Origin: Selaginella moellendorffii
Lineage: Eukaryota; Streptophyta; Lycopodiopsida; Selaginellales; Selaginellaceae
Assembly (NCBI RefSeq): GCF_000143415.4
Contig: NW_003314261.1
Span: 1,573,597 to 1,637,596, forward strand
Direction of reading: 5' to 3'
DNA: 64,000 nucleotides
In this document: piece by piece, positions 54,310 through 64,000 of the stretch
How the letters are laid out: each line of letters opens with the position of its first letter
How positions within the stretch are numbered: position 1 is the first letter of the stretch
The notes under the pieces: model-generated
What the model saw: the letters and a program-made list of their open reading frames with translations, nothing else
What the model was told of the DNA's origin: nothing
Database searches by the model: none
Position numbers and translations under genes: made by a program

Positions 54310-55000
54310 CATTCACTGCTTGCATTCTTTCTGTTCCTGTCAAGAAATATTGTGTGAGAAGAAAACGTGTGATCTTCGATTATCTGGTGGCATCGGCCAC
54401 ACGAAGTTCCGCCTCTCACAATCCTCGAACATGTTGATCCGCCATGGAACTTGAGCGATGATCTTGTCACGTAACCACCGCGAAGCTCACCTGATCGCGC
54501 GGCGTGAATCTGTCGAGCTCGTTGAACCACACGACAAGAGGTTGCTGAGCGGCGTGTGCTCTCTCAGCACCGTGCTCACCAGATCATACGGAAGGAGCCC
54601 GTCGAACCTCCGGTACCCGGTGACCTCGGCCTCCTGGAACGCGGGGTCTGCGTGCTCGAAATGGTGTCACAGGAATCTCTCCTGGATCTGGATGGCGGCT
54701 GAATGGGATCCGCCACGAACATTGCGAAGCAAACCGTCCTGGCGCTGGCCATGGTGCTGCCTTGAGCACCGAAGATCGCTTATGCTACCACGATTCCCCT
54801 GCAAACTCCCTGGTAATCCATGTCGGCAGATTCGCACTCTTCCAGGCGCCAAATGGTGTGGAGTTTCGAGAGTTTGCTGCGTGGTGAGGCAATTGAGCGT
54901 CTCTGCGAAGATCTCTTGCGAGGGCAGCGCTTTGATCCATTGTCGCCAGCAGGGCAATTTCAAAGCCCAGGGGGCGGGAGAGGGAGGGATGAACAGCAGG
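54310..55000 (-). pseudogene. Copy B: truncated DUF616 pseudogene
   Basis: Follows copy B of glycolate oxidase exactly as in the intact pair. Matching blocks include AACATGTTGATCCGCCATGG, GCGAAGCTCACCTGATCGCG, GAATCTGTCGAGCTCGTTGA and GAACATTGCGAAGCAAACCG. Many deletions of tens to hundreds of bases shorten it to about half and destroy the frame. The membrane-anchor region is not recognisable. Confidence 0.88.
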
Positions 55001-55267
55001 GGAATTTCAAAGAAAGTATCTACGCATAGCAAAACATACATCTTAGACCGTATTTGATTATTAAGGGCTAATGTTACTAAAACCACAGGTCAAACCCAAC
55101 TTATTGTTTTTGAACCAGATGCCACGCTGGCAGGTTGTAGCATAACGGCGGCAGTGGAACACCAAGCACCACCGCTACCGAAATACCCTCCTGTCTATAG
55201 GTAGAGACCACACACAAGCGCTCGCTCAAAGTTTCTAGGTCATTCTCTCCCTTGCATCAAGCCAGCG

Positions 55268-56292
55268 ATGGCAATCTCCGAGTCCTCTTCCGAGTCCGAC
55301 TTGGTTCTTTCGCCCATTCCAGGCTCCGTCTTCGCAACTGCATTTCACGAGCACGCTAGCGACATCGATGGGCAGCTCCTCCTCGACCCGTCGTTCGTCG
55401 AATCTGTTTTCGATGGTGATGGGATGCTCATCGATGGTTTCTACACCGATTCTAGCTTCGCTTCATTTCTCGCTCCCACTCCTGCACTGCAGCCGCAAAC
55501 TCTCTCGTCGCCTCTCAGCCTCAGCGATGAGAGCAGTAGCAGCCAGACTACTCTCGTCGAGGAGAACGGCCAGAACGTTCCTGTCAATCGCCAGCGCAGG
55601 CAGCGATCGGCGCGATCGCCCAAGTCGGGCCCGACGGAGAGGATGCTGGAAATCACACCGGACGAGCTCGCTTGCTACTATGCTATGCCCATCACGGAGG
55701 CGTCCAAGAAGCTCAAGGTCGGGCTCACGGTCCTCAAGAAGCGGTGCCGCGAGTTTGGGATCCCGCGCTGGCCGCATCGCAAGCTCAAGAGCCTGGATGG
55801 CCTCATTCACAATATACAGGTAACCATCGCGAGATCCTTTCTTCAACCCATGGGAAACGATGAAGAAAGGATCATTTCTTCATCCTGATTCCATTGATCC
55901 TTCTTTCATGCTTCTTTGATTTTTTTCTCGATTCCATCTTCATCCCTGTATGTTTCTCGATTCCATGGATCCTCTCCATGTTTCTCTTTCATGTTTCTTA
56001 TTCCATCTATCCTTTTCTTCATTCCTGTATGTTTCTCGATTCCATGGATCTTCTCCATCTTTTGATATGTTTCTCGCGTCTACAGGAGCTTTCCAAAGAG
56101 AGCCCGAGCTCGGGGAAGAAGAAATTCGAGGATGCGGTGAGCGAGCTCGAGGTGCAGAAACGGAATATGCAAGCAAACCCCGCGGTTGATCTGTCGGATG
56201 ACACAAAGAGGCTTCGCCAGGCATGCTTCAAGCAGAGCTACAAGCAGCGCCGACAAGCTCTTGCCAGGCTTGAGGAAGACGACGAAGAATAA
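55268..56292 (+). CDS. RWP-RK domain transcription factor (RKD type)
   Basis: Two exons (55268-55819, 56086-56292) give 252 residues. The N-terminus is acidic and Ser-rich ([17 protein letters not shown]). The RWP-RK domain spans about residues 125-185: [40 protein letters not shown] and [10 protein letters not shown], which contains the name-giving RWPxRK. A coiled-coil-prone, charged tail ends EEDDEE. The short length without a PB1 domain indicates the RKD group rather than NLP. RKD factors control egg-cell and gametophyte identity in land plants. The intron carries a 79-base internal duplication. This is the first intact gene after the AT-rich island. Confidence 0.92.
55945..56058. repeat. 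Internal duplication within the RKD intron
   Basis: CCTGTATGTTTCTCGATTCC and the following ATGGATC..TCTCCAT occur at 55945 and again at 56024, period 79 bases, nearly identical. Only intron length is affected. Confidence 0.85.
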
Positions 56293-56679
56293 ACAAAGAG
56301 CTTGGGGTGTGTTTTTTTTCTTCTTCGTGGTTCTTTCTCAAGTAGTTATTTCAAATGTCCAAAACGAAACTCTCCGTGTGATGATTGTTAGAATGATTAG
56401 CACCAAGAACTACCAAACGAAGACAAGTAGCTACATTCTTGCGCGAAAGGTGACGTTACATTCCTTTCGTTCCGAGAGAGAGGAGATATTTAGGGCACGG
56501 AGTTTTAGGGCTCTGTTTTAGGGTTTTGCCGAAACGAGAAAAAGATCCTAGGCCGTATATATTCTTCTTTTAGGGCAGTCAGTGCCAGGGCGAGCGCAAG
56601 TAGGCGGCGACACACCGGCAAGCCTCCTGTGCGCTACTCGTTCCCCTCGCGCTCGCTAGCGGCGGCTAGGGTTTCAAGG

Positions 56680-58480
56680 ATGAGTGGCGAACAGGGCGCT
56701 GGAGGCGGCGGCAACGGCGGTGGCAAGGAGCAGCAGATTTCGGCCTTCTCGGTGGGGGATTTGGGCGGCGCGTTGCCTGGCGGCACTGGAAGTGAGTGTT
56801 CTTGGCTGGAATCCTCGAAATATTTTGCTCATTTTTGCTGTTTGTGGCAGCTTTCACCGCGGCGGACCGCGCGGGGCTCGTCAATGCGCTCAAGGTACGC
56901 TGTCCGGCACGGGATTTCTATGGTTGAGAATGGGAATGAAATTTCTTTATCAGGACAAACTCCAATATCTTGCTGGGCAGTCTTCAGGTTATGTGGAATC
57001 GCTGAGCCCGAAAGTGAAGAAGCGGGTCCAAGCACTGCAGGATTTGCAGGTTTGTGTTTTCATCGATGGGCTTTCTTTACCAATGGCTCTTTCACACAGA
57101 AACAACACGATGAGGTTGAGATGAAGTTTAGAGAGGAGAGGGCGATTTTGGAGGCAAAGTATCAGAAGCTTTATGCTCCCTTCTACGCGAAGGTATACTT
57201 TCTCAGTGGAAATGTCGACGAGACTTATTCTGTCCTGGTCACAGCGATTTGAAATTGTCACCGGTGCTGTGGATGTTGACGACAATAAGGGCGAGGCCGA
57301 AGCCGAAGCTAAGACCGAAGAAGGTTTGGCTAAGTTCCTTCTTTCACGGGTGTGTTCTTACCTTGTTTCTTCTTTGTCTATTGTAGAGAATGGGGTCCCG
57401 GAATTCTGGCTCACGGCTATGAAGTCCAATGAAGTTCTGGGCATGCAAGTGGGTATCTCTTTAGATTCACCACCTGGTTTGCTGACATTTCGATTTTTAG
57501 ATTACTGAACGAGACGAGGGAGCACTAAAGTTCCTGAAGGAGATTAAGTGGTGCAACTTGGAAAACCCGAAAGGGTTCCGTCTTGATTTTTACTTCGATA
57601 CCAATCCCTACTTCAGGAATTCAGTGGTAAGTTGTTTTGTGGAATTCGTTCTCCGGCAGTTGATGCTAACAAATGAAGCGAAACAGCTGAGCAAGACGTA
57701 CCACATGGTGGACGAGGACGAGCCTATCCTTGAGCGTGCTATCGGGTAGGATGTCGTGCTTTTCCTGTTGTTTCCCTGAAACAATGTTACAACAGGACGG
57801 AAATCGAGTGGCATGCCGGGAAGAATCTAACTCAGAAGATTTTGAAGAAGAAGCCAAAGAAGGGAGCGAAGAATACCAAGCCGGTCACAAAGACAGAACA
57901 GTGTGACAGCTTCTTCAACTTCTTCAGTCCGCCTCTAGTGCCAGACGACGATGACGACATCGATGCGACTGATGTAAGTTTTCGACTACGTACAGCACAT
58001 AATGCGGATATAACATTTCTCCTTTCCTCTCGTTTCCTTTCTTCGGTTTGACAGGCTGAACAACTGCAGGACTTGATGGAACAGGACTACGAGATTGGGT
58101 GAGTGAAAGTGAAAAGTCCGTTTTCTGGTCGTCGCTAAGCTCTGGTGCTATGCAACTACAGATCGACCATCAAGGAGAAGATTATTCCCCACGCAGTTTC
58201 GTGGTTCACTGGCGAGGCCTTGCAAGGGGACGAGTATGAAGACGTGGATGACGAGAACGACTCGGAAAGCGATGACGAGGAGGAGGACGATGAGGAGGAG
58301 GAGGATGAGGAGGACGAAGAGGAGGAAGACGAAGGAAGCGCACGCAAGGTAGAGTTTTGGTTTTCCTTATTCATCCATAGCTAAGATTCTTTGTCAATGT
58401 AGCCGGCGGCTCCTCGGACAAAGGCTGCGGTGAAGAAGCAGGCTAGTGGCGACCAGCCCCCAGAATGCAAGCAACAGTGA
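56680..58480 (+). CDS. NAP1: Nucleosome assembly protein 1 (NAP1) with CKQQ farnesylation tail
   Basis: Twelve exons give 385 residues: 56680-56791, 56851-56894, 56954-57049, 57100-57192, 57245-57323, 57387-57448, 57501-57626, 57687-57745, 57796-57973, 58055-58098, 58162-58348 and 58403-58480. The NAP fold is recognisable from the dimerisation helix ([20 protein letters not shown]), [43 protein letters not shown] and [15 protein letters not shown] long Asp/Glu tail (58205-58340) binds histones H2A-H2B. The last four residues CKQQ match the farnesylation box conserved in plant NAP1. CTAGGGTTTC lies just before the start. Length and all parts are normal. Confidence 0.95.
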
Positions 58481-58695
58481 CACACCGGTTGTCATCCTAC
58501 TCACAGGCAGTTTGGTATTTCCATTTGTTTTGGAGAGTCATGAAGTTTCTCGAATTTTTGTAGACGGCATCTATGTTTAAGTTCGATGATTTCTCTATGT
58601 TTGATGATCCAACTTCATTCAACAATTGCAAGAAACAAAATGGATTGATTGATTCTCAATCTATAGTAAAAACTTCCAAAACGAAGAGATCCACT

Positions 58696-59143
58696 CTACT
58701 CGAACAAGCTAAATCCCATGTCCTGTAAGGCGAGGCAATTCTTTGTGTTAGCGCGCAAGAGATGAGAAGGAAGCAACTTACGTCATCGGATTCCTCTTTC
58801 TCTTCTTCCTTTGGTGCTTCCTTGGCAGCCTCGGGGGCGGCGGCGGCGGAGGAGGCAGCGGGGGCAGCGGCCGCCACGGCCCCGCCAGCGCCGCCGCTGG
58901 GAACCGACGCAAACTTGTCCCTTCCCTCGGCGATTAGCTCCACAATGTCCTTGCCCTCGAGCTCGCTCATCAGATGCGAGAGCTTGGTCTCATCGGCCTC
59001 GGCTCCCACTGCGTTGGATCGTAAGATTCGTATTACCTATCGATCGATGGCTTACCTGATGAGAGGATCCCCTTGATGTCGTCCGAGGAGGGGCACTCGT
59101 TCCCGCCCAACACCGCGAGGAGATACGCCGCAATCAGCTTCAT
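58696..59143 (-). CDS. RPP2: 60S acidic ribosomal protein P2
   Basis: Three exons (59056-59143, 58782-59008, 58696-58722) give 113 residues. The N-terminal dimerisation part is [20 protein letters not shown], then [20 protein letters not shown], a flexible Ala/Gly hinge, and the conserved acidic end [14 protein letters not shown]. The last exon encodes only the terminal DMGFSLFE, the peptide that contacts elongation factors. P2 pairs with P1 on P0 to form the ribosomal stalk. AACCCTAAA-type telo-boxes lie just upstream (59175-59207), as is usual for ribosomal protein genes. Confidence 0.96.
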
Positions 59144-59174
59144 TGTTACCGGACGCCGCCTTCTTCCTTCTTGG

Positions 59175-59207
59175 AACCCTAAAACCTAGATGGAAGGTTT
59201 AGGGTTC
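59175..59207 (-). promoter_or_regulatory. Paired telo-boxes of the RPP2 promoter
   Basis: AACCCTAAAA at about 59175 and TTTAGGGTT at about 59198 lie 30-65 bases upstream of the RPP2 start. They match the AAACCCTAA telo-box known from plant ribosomal-protein promoters. Confidence 0.7.
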
Positions 59208-59298
59208 GAATCTCAAGGGCAGTGTATCTGATGTGGCAAGTGGCGTGGCATTTTTCTTGCTGATGTGGCAAACACGTCTGCGAGTGACGTGCCATTCG

Positions 59299-59385
59299 CA
59301 CGTGTCTTACCACGTGACAGTGCGAGGAAGTGTGGGTCGGTCGCCGGCCAATCGAGTGCTGGTTGGGGCCGGCATGCCACGTGTC
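59299..59385. promoter_or_regulatory. Cluster of three CACGTG (G-box/ABRE-like) sites
   Basis: CACGTGTC occurs at 59299-59306 and 59378-59385, and CACGTGAC at 59311-59318. The cores are typical bZIP/bHLH sites, and ACGTGTC is the core of abscisic-acid response elements. They lie 150-240 bases upstream of RPP2 and far from the NAC gene. Confidence 0.5.
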
Positions 59386-59389
59386 ATGC

Positions 59390-61973
59390 TGTCTTTGTCT
59401 TTTGCTGTTTGAGACAACTTGTCGCTTGTGCTTTGATCTTCTTTCTTCGCTCGCAATCAGCTAAAGTTATCTAATGGAATGAAGCTTGGCTTGAGGAGAA
59501 AAAAATGTAGGGCTGGGCGGTTCTCTAATGCACTTTGCTATGATTCTACAAATCTAGAAAACGATAGATATCATGCAACCAAGCAAGATCGAAAAAAAAA
59601 TCCCCCAACATTGTTACCAAAGTTGATTTCTCTCTCCCCCATGCTTGAAAAGTTTCTCGAGATGGATGGGATTGACTCCTGGCCTATGGATCGTTCTTGT
59701 CACTTCCATACACCTATAGTCTCAAGGCGTAAGATTCCCTGGGAATATAACACGTCTTGTTTAAGCAAGAAAAATCACTCACACTGTCGGTTGTAAAGGC
59801 ATGCTGTCGGTTTTTGGGAGCGGGGGATCATTCATGGGTGGCATGAACCCTAAACTAGAAATATCTGCCATCTTTATGATGATTGTGAGAAGCTTCTTCC
59901 TTCAATCCCATGGAGACGCAAAGCCCCCCAAGGTGATAGATACGTACACGAATACACCTGAGAATCTCAAAGGAATACTTATACAGCGAGAGAGACGCCT
60001 GTGGGCCACGGGATTTATGGACCTCTTTGATGTGTGCATTATAACCAACCCACCACCCAATTGATATGAATGGACACATTATGGCTAAGCTTTGGTTGCT
60101 TTTCAGTTGGTACGGAAAACCTTTGATCAAATGCTTCCTTTTTGTTTGGGAGTGTTAAAATTCACAAGGTTGGTTTGGTTGGTATTTCATGGATGGGCCA
60201 CTTGACATATCATGGGGCCCATTCTCCGTCACGCGCAGCGTTTGGAGGACCCACGTTTCAACGGGGTGGCCAGTTTTACGTGTACGGTACATATGGGAAT
60301 ATGCACGGGAATCTTTTCTTGTTTTCTCCTTTTCTTTTGGCGTGTGGAGCCCAAATGTTATGGCATGATTCCCCCCCTCTCTCTTTCCCATTCTTGGAGC
60401 TAGCTAGATCGAAGTTGTGGAGAAAAGTTGGTATCCACAGACTTTATAAGAAGGTTGTGGAGAAAGGGGCGCACAAAGCAGCGTTGGAAAATATAATGTT
60501 CTTTTGATCTCCGCCGCGTTGTCCAACAGTCAAGTTGCTGCCCCCTTTTTTTGCCCTTATTTTTTTCTTAAAAGATTTCCATCTATTTAAATCCTTTAGC
60601 GCCCGAAAAAGCATAGAATGGAAACATTGGATGAATGAATCGGAATATTGTTGTTGACTAATAGAAGGACTTGTTTCTTGTATATTGACAGGGGCCAACT
60701 TGGCAGTGAATGAGTGCCATGGATCTGATCATTTCATATCGCGTAAGGTAATTTCTTTATTTCCAATGAGATTGTTAGGGAGATCCCACACTCAAATGAT
60801 GAAACCAAAGTGTTTGGGGCAGATGACTTCGCCCAAGAGATTTAAAAGTCAGCTCTAAACATTCCCTTCACGGGAAATTAGGGCAAACGGACAATTTTGA
60901 ATATGAAACTCGCGCCGGAATTCAAATATTTAAATTCAAATTCTTCGCCTAAATTCTAGGGCTCAATTCTTTCTTTGTTGCTTGCTGGGAGAACGGGGGA
61001 CCCGCGGAATTGTGTGGCCAATTCGCTCATTGTAAAGCATGATATCGAAAATGACCCGTCCACCCCCTCTCCGGGCTCTGGGTCTCTTTACACACGCCCT
61101 TTGCCAAAGACCCCGTCTTGCAATTCCTCTTCGGGTATGTGCTTCGGACCCCACGCCAAACCGACCACTCACTTTACTCGCCGAGGACGCACAATTTGGA
61201 CGCGTGGCGGGGCTGTGGCCGTCGGATGGACGATCCTACGCTACTCATTGCTTCGCCGTCCACCGTTCACCCCTTTCCGCCATCGCCGATACCTTCTTAT
61301 AATGTTCTTCGCGCTCGTTTCGTGTTGATTTTTGTCCAGGCTCTCGCTCGATCAATCGCATTTCATCCCAAGGTTCTTTTGATTTTTTTCTTTCGTTCTC
61401 GTTTGGTTTCGTTCTTGGTTCTTCGTGGTTCTTTCTCTTTTGATCGACGAGCATTCATTTCGGCCATTTTTTTCTTTTGATTTGTTCCTTTTTCTGGGAT
61501 TTTAAACTTGGATCGTCGAGGGAGCGTGGCGACCCCTTGTGTTTCTTTTTCTCGCCGTGCTTGGCGTTGCAACCACCGTCAAGTTTAGCTCGTTCATTCT
61601 TTGGGTCGTGCTCAGCTCAGCACATATTAGTTTTTCTTCGCATGCGTGGCGCCACAATCTTTGGGATCAAGCGATCACTCTCATTTCCCTCTCGAAGGCC
61701 AATTCACAAGCTATACAACGCAAGCAAGGACGAGTTCTTCTCTCCCGGAATTCTTACCTTCTTCGACTTCTAAGATCCAATCTCTCGCTCTCGCCGATTT
61801 TTATAAACTTTTGTGGAATCGTCTACTGCATGAAAGCTGGGTCAACCGATCGATTTCTTGTGCTTCATTGATTGGAATTAAAATGGAGAGCAACAAATCT
61901 GTCCAGAAAGGCTAGTCTCCCGCGAACTTCTCATGGATATACCCAAGTTTTCATCTTTTTTCCTCTTGCAGAT
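59390..61973. other. Long intergenic region upstream of the VND-like NAC gene
   Basis: About 2.6 kb with no supportable gene, an order of magnitude longer than most gaps here. It contains scattered AT-rich blocks and, toward the right (61050 onward), a pyrimidine-rich stretch likely to be the NAC promoter and leader. TTTCTTTT-rich tracts near 61370-61470 look leader-like. The length suggests complex regulation of the NAC gene. Confidence 0.55.
61883..61915 (+). promoter_or_regulatory. Possible upstream ORF in the NAC leader
   Basis: A 10-codon frame ([10 protein letters not shown]) ends 58 bases before the NAC start. TCCTCTTGCAG directly before the NAC ATG could be an intron acceptor, in which case the uORF may be upstream of a leader intron. 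Whether it is transcribed is unknown. Confidence 0.35.
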
Positions 61974-63246
61974 ATGTCATCAAGCATCCAACTCAGTGGA
62001 ACTTCTTCTGTTCCTCCTGGCTTTCGATTTCATCCCACCGACGAAGAACTCGTGGGTTACTACTTGGCCAAGAAAGTAGCCGCGAGCAAAATTGATTTGG
62101 ATGTCATCCGCGAGATCGACTTGTACAAGCTGGAGCCATGGGATCTTCAAGGTAAGACGGTCATCCCTCAAGCTTCTCATTTCGGGAAAAAAAAAACCGT
62201 TCTTTGGAAGTCTTTGCGTTCTAAATGTCTCTTCTCTCACTGCCATCGATGAATTGCGTTTGCCACACACAGAACGGTGCCGAATTGGCTCCGCGGAGCA
62301 GCACGAGTGGTACTTCTTCAGCCACAAAGACAAGAAATACCCGACCGGGACGAGGACCAACAGAGCCACCGGTGCAGGATTTTGGAAGGCCACTGGGCGA
62401 GACAAGCCAATCTTTGCTCGCGTCTCCAAATTGATCGGCATGAGGAAGACGCTGGTTTTCTACAAAGGTCGAGCTCCAAACGGGCAGAAATCGGACTGGA
62501 TAATGCACGAGTATCGCCTGGAGGATGATATCAACAACACTGCAACAAACGTAAGCTAAAAAAATGAGAGAGAGAGAGAGAGAGAAGAAGAAGAAGAAAC
62601 TTTAGATATGATTCACCGTGTCAATTGTGTGATCGCTTCTCTCACTCTTATTTTGCAATGGCAGGAAGAAGGCTGGGTGGTCTGCCGAGTTTTCAGGAAA
62701 CGCAACGTTGTCAAGAAGCCGAGCAGTGACTTCGACGGGGCCTGCTGCTACGATCCGGAAGAAAATATGGACAAGATGTATAGCAGCAACAGCAGTTTTG
62801 TCAAGCAAGAGTTGGAGAGCGCCGGTATCTACTTCCCATTTGCGTTTGATCACTCGCTGCCGCACCTCGAGAGCCCCAAGAGAGCAAGCCCCATGAGCTA
62901 CAATCCTCCTCCGGAAGATCACGAGCACCACCACGATTTGATCAAAGCTTCCTCCTACATCGACAACGAGCTAGAAGAACTGGTCCACAAGACGTTCAGT
63001 GGCGGCGGAACACAGGCCCCGGCAGAGACTAGCTTTCATGGTTTCAGCGAGGAAATGGTGCCGGCATCCTGGGAGGATCCCGAGAGAATGCTCTCGTCCC
63101 AAGTGGCTGGAGTTCACGAGGACGAGTTCTCGAAAGAATCACGGCTGGGCAACTTGGACAGTCTGGTGGAACGCATGAACAGGGGGCAGCAGCTGCAGCA
63201 GCCAGATTACTCGTATGATGTTGATCTCTGGGGATTTACCAGGTAG
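61974..63246 (+). CDS. NAC transcription factor of the VND/NST/SMB (secondary wall) clade
   Basis: Three exons (61974-62151, 62273-62550, 62665-63246) give 345 residues. The NAC domain reads [108 protein letters not shown] and [37 protein letters not shown] and [11 protein letters not shown] are characteristic of the VND/NST/SMB group. That group switches on xylem-vessel or root-cap cell differentiation and secondary wall genes. The C-terminal half is acidic and ends [13 protein letters not shown], with a WGF-type motif seen in that clade. The second intron starts with a GA/GAA repeat. No defect is seen. Confidence 0.93.
62566..62598. repeat. (GA)n/(GAA)n microsatellite in NAC intron
   Basis: About ten GA units pass into several GAA units, within the second intron (62551-62664) of the NAC gene. 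Confidence 0.85.
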
Positions 63247-64000
63247 CCCGCGGATTACATCACACAGGCCTGGATACTTTCTCTCTCCCCACTTCATCCA
63301 GTCGATCGATGAATCGAGCTTGTTTCTTTCTTGAAGAGATGGACGAACTTCGTGCTGGTGGTTACTTATTATACTTTTCTCGACAAAACAGGTACCTTCC
63401 CATCCAGTTTGCTGGCTTTTGTTACGCCCTCCTCTCCGTTTCTCTTCTTTCGGTGGTTTCCTGGATTTCAGAGAGAGCCTGGAAGTGAATGAAACGAACG
63501 CTGTTTTCTGTCCTGCGCTGTGGATCTCTTCCATATTATTATTATTATCAATATGTGATTATATTTTTATGACTAATTCAGCAATTGATCATGGTCAGTT
63601 TATATTCGTCCTTGAAGCATGAGATACTTGTAAAGGTACTTAGCCAGGAGCGGTACAGCATAGATTTATTAACTTTTTATTCATAGATTTAAATATATCT
63701 AGAAAAAATTTAGTAAATTGCAGTGTGGTACAGCGCTGTGGTAGGCCAAGAAAGGCAAAAACTGGTAGCAGCAAAGGAAGAAGAAAAGAAAAGAATGAAA
63801 AAGAATTTCTTGAAGTGGTAGTATGATTGAATTCGAGGCAGAGGTCAGCGTCATGCGGTGGGAGTTTGTCGATTGACACGGTTTGATGATGGCAGCCTCC
63901 AAAACTAAAAACCCCACATTACTTTTTAACCTCCACCACCTTTTGTATAAAAGATTAGGTTTTCTTCCTTTAAGCTGGCTAATGTTTCCAAAGTATCAGC
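63247..64000. other. NAC 3' flank and intergenic end of window
   Basis: The first 300 bases are probably the 3' untranslated region, ending in AT-rich sequence with TATTATTATTATT near 63533-63547. No gene is supportable to the window edge. Confidence 0.55.

Noticed and set aside
58205-58340. GAG/GAC-rich tract as a microsatellite
   Set aside because: It is the coding sequence of the NAP1 acidic tail.
1-64000. CRISPR arrays, bacterial operons or a prophage
   Set aside because: All real genes have eukaryotic introns and plant families; the repeats present are microsatellites, a foldback and duplications, not spaced palindromic arrays.
1-64000. tRNA and rRNA genes
   Set aside because: No cloverleaf with A/B boxes or rRNA core sequence was recognised by eye; a tRNA scan could still find one.

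Overview
This is a plant nuclear genome window. The gene set is plant-specific: a CDPK-related kinase, RbcX, NAC and RWP-RK factors, PPR proteins, glycolate oxidase, and NAP1 with a CKQQ tail. Introns are very short (mostly about 45-80 bases, GT-AG), genes are packed with 70-250 bases between them, and PPR genes have few introns. Together these point to a lycophyte of the Selaginella moellendorffii type. The species is an inference from style, not proven by the sequence.

Layout. 1-880 holds the 5' part of a GT8 glycosyltransferase. 1734-4121 is a CDPK-related kinase. 5704-11926 is a divergent pair: a PX/Rubicon-homology protein and the ribosome-biogenesis WD40 protein UTP4. 12193-19395 is a tight head-to-tail run: RbcX, a TAH18/ATR3 diflavin reductase and AP-5 beta. 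19438-21915 holds an apparently broken RCC1-repeat gene, an overlapping unexplained ORF and a stand-alone RNase HI ORF. 23103-36611 is dense housekeeping sequence: DENND6, SUI1/eIF1, a P-class PPR, a CCR/DFR-like reductase, an EF-hand protein, VPS32, a Cys-rich unknown, a long PLS-type PPR and a dual-specificity phosphatase. 37477-37862 is an FBPase gene fragment between two dinucleotide repeats, followed by a NAC gene. 39986-44170 is a divergent pair: aminoalcohol phosphotransferase and peroxisomal glycolate oxidase. A DUF616 (MUCI70-like) transferase follows.

45640-52735 is a gene-free, strongly AT-rich island with a large foldback repeat, a decayed Ty3/gypsy integrase and other repeats. 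It is followed (52740-55000) by two wrecked copies of the glycolate oxidase/DUF616 gene pair. Normal gene density returns at 55268 with an RKD-type RWP-RK gene, NAP1, ribosomal protein P2 and, after a long 2.8 kb intergenic stretch, a NAC gene of the VND/NST/SMB type.

How the genes relate. Most are unrelated housekeeping or membrane-traffic functions (PX/Rubicon, AP-5, DENND6, VPS32), ribosome and translation functions (UTP4, SUI1, RPP2) and photosynthesis/photorespiration (RbcX, glycolate oxidase). Shared features are short divergent promoters of 211-221 bases and a recurrent TAGGGTT (telo-box-like) motif just ahead of start codons. I saw no convincing undescribed multi-gene system. The most interesting signals are the shattered tandem duplication, the microsatellite-bounded gene fragment, the intact orphan RNase HI, and the AAPT gene with an intron inside its start codon and a 10-base microexon. 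Exon boundaries were placed by eye from GT-AG sites, phase continuity and family resemblance; none was confirmed by transcripts.
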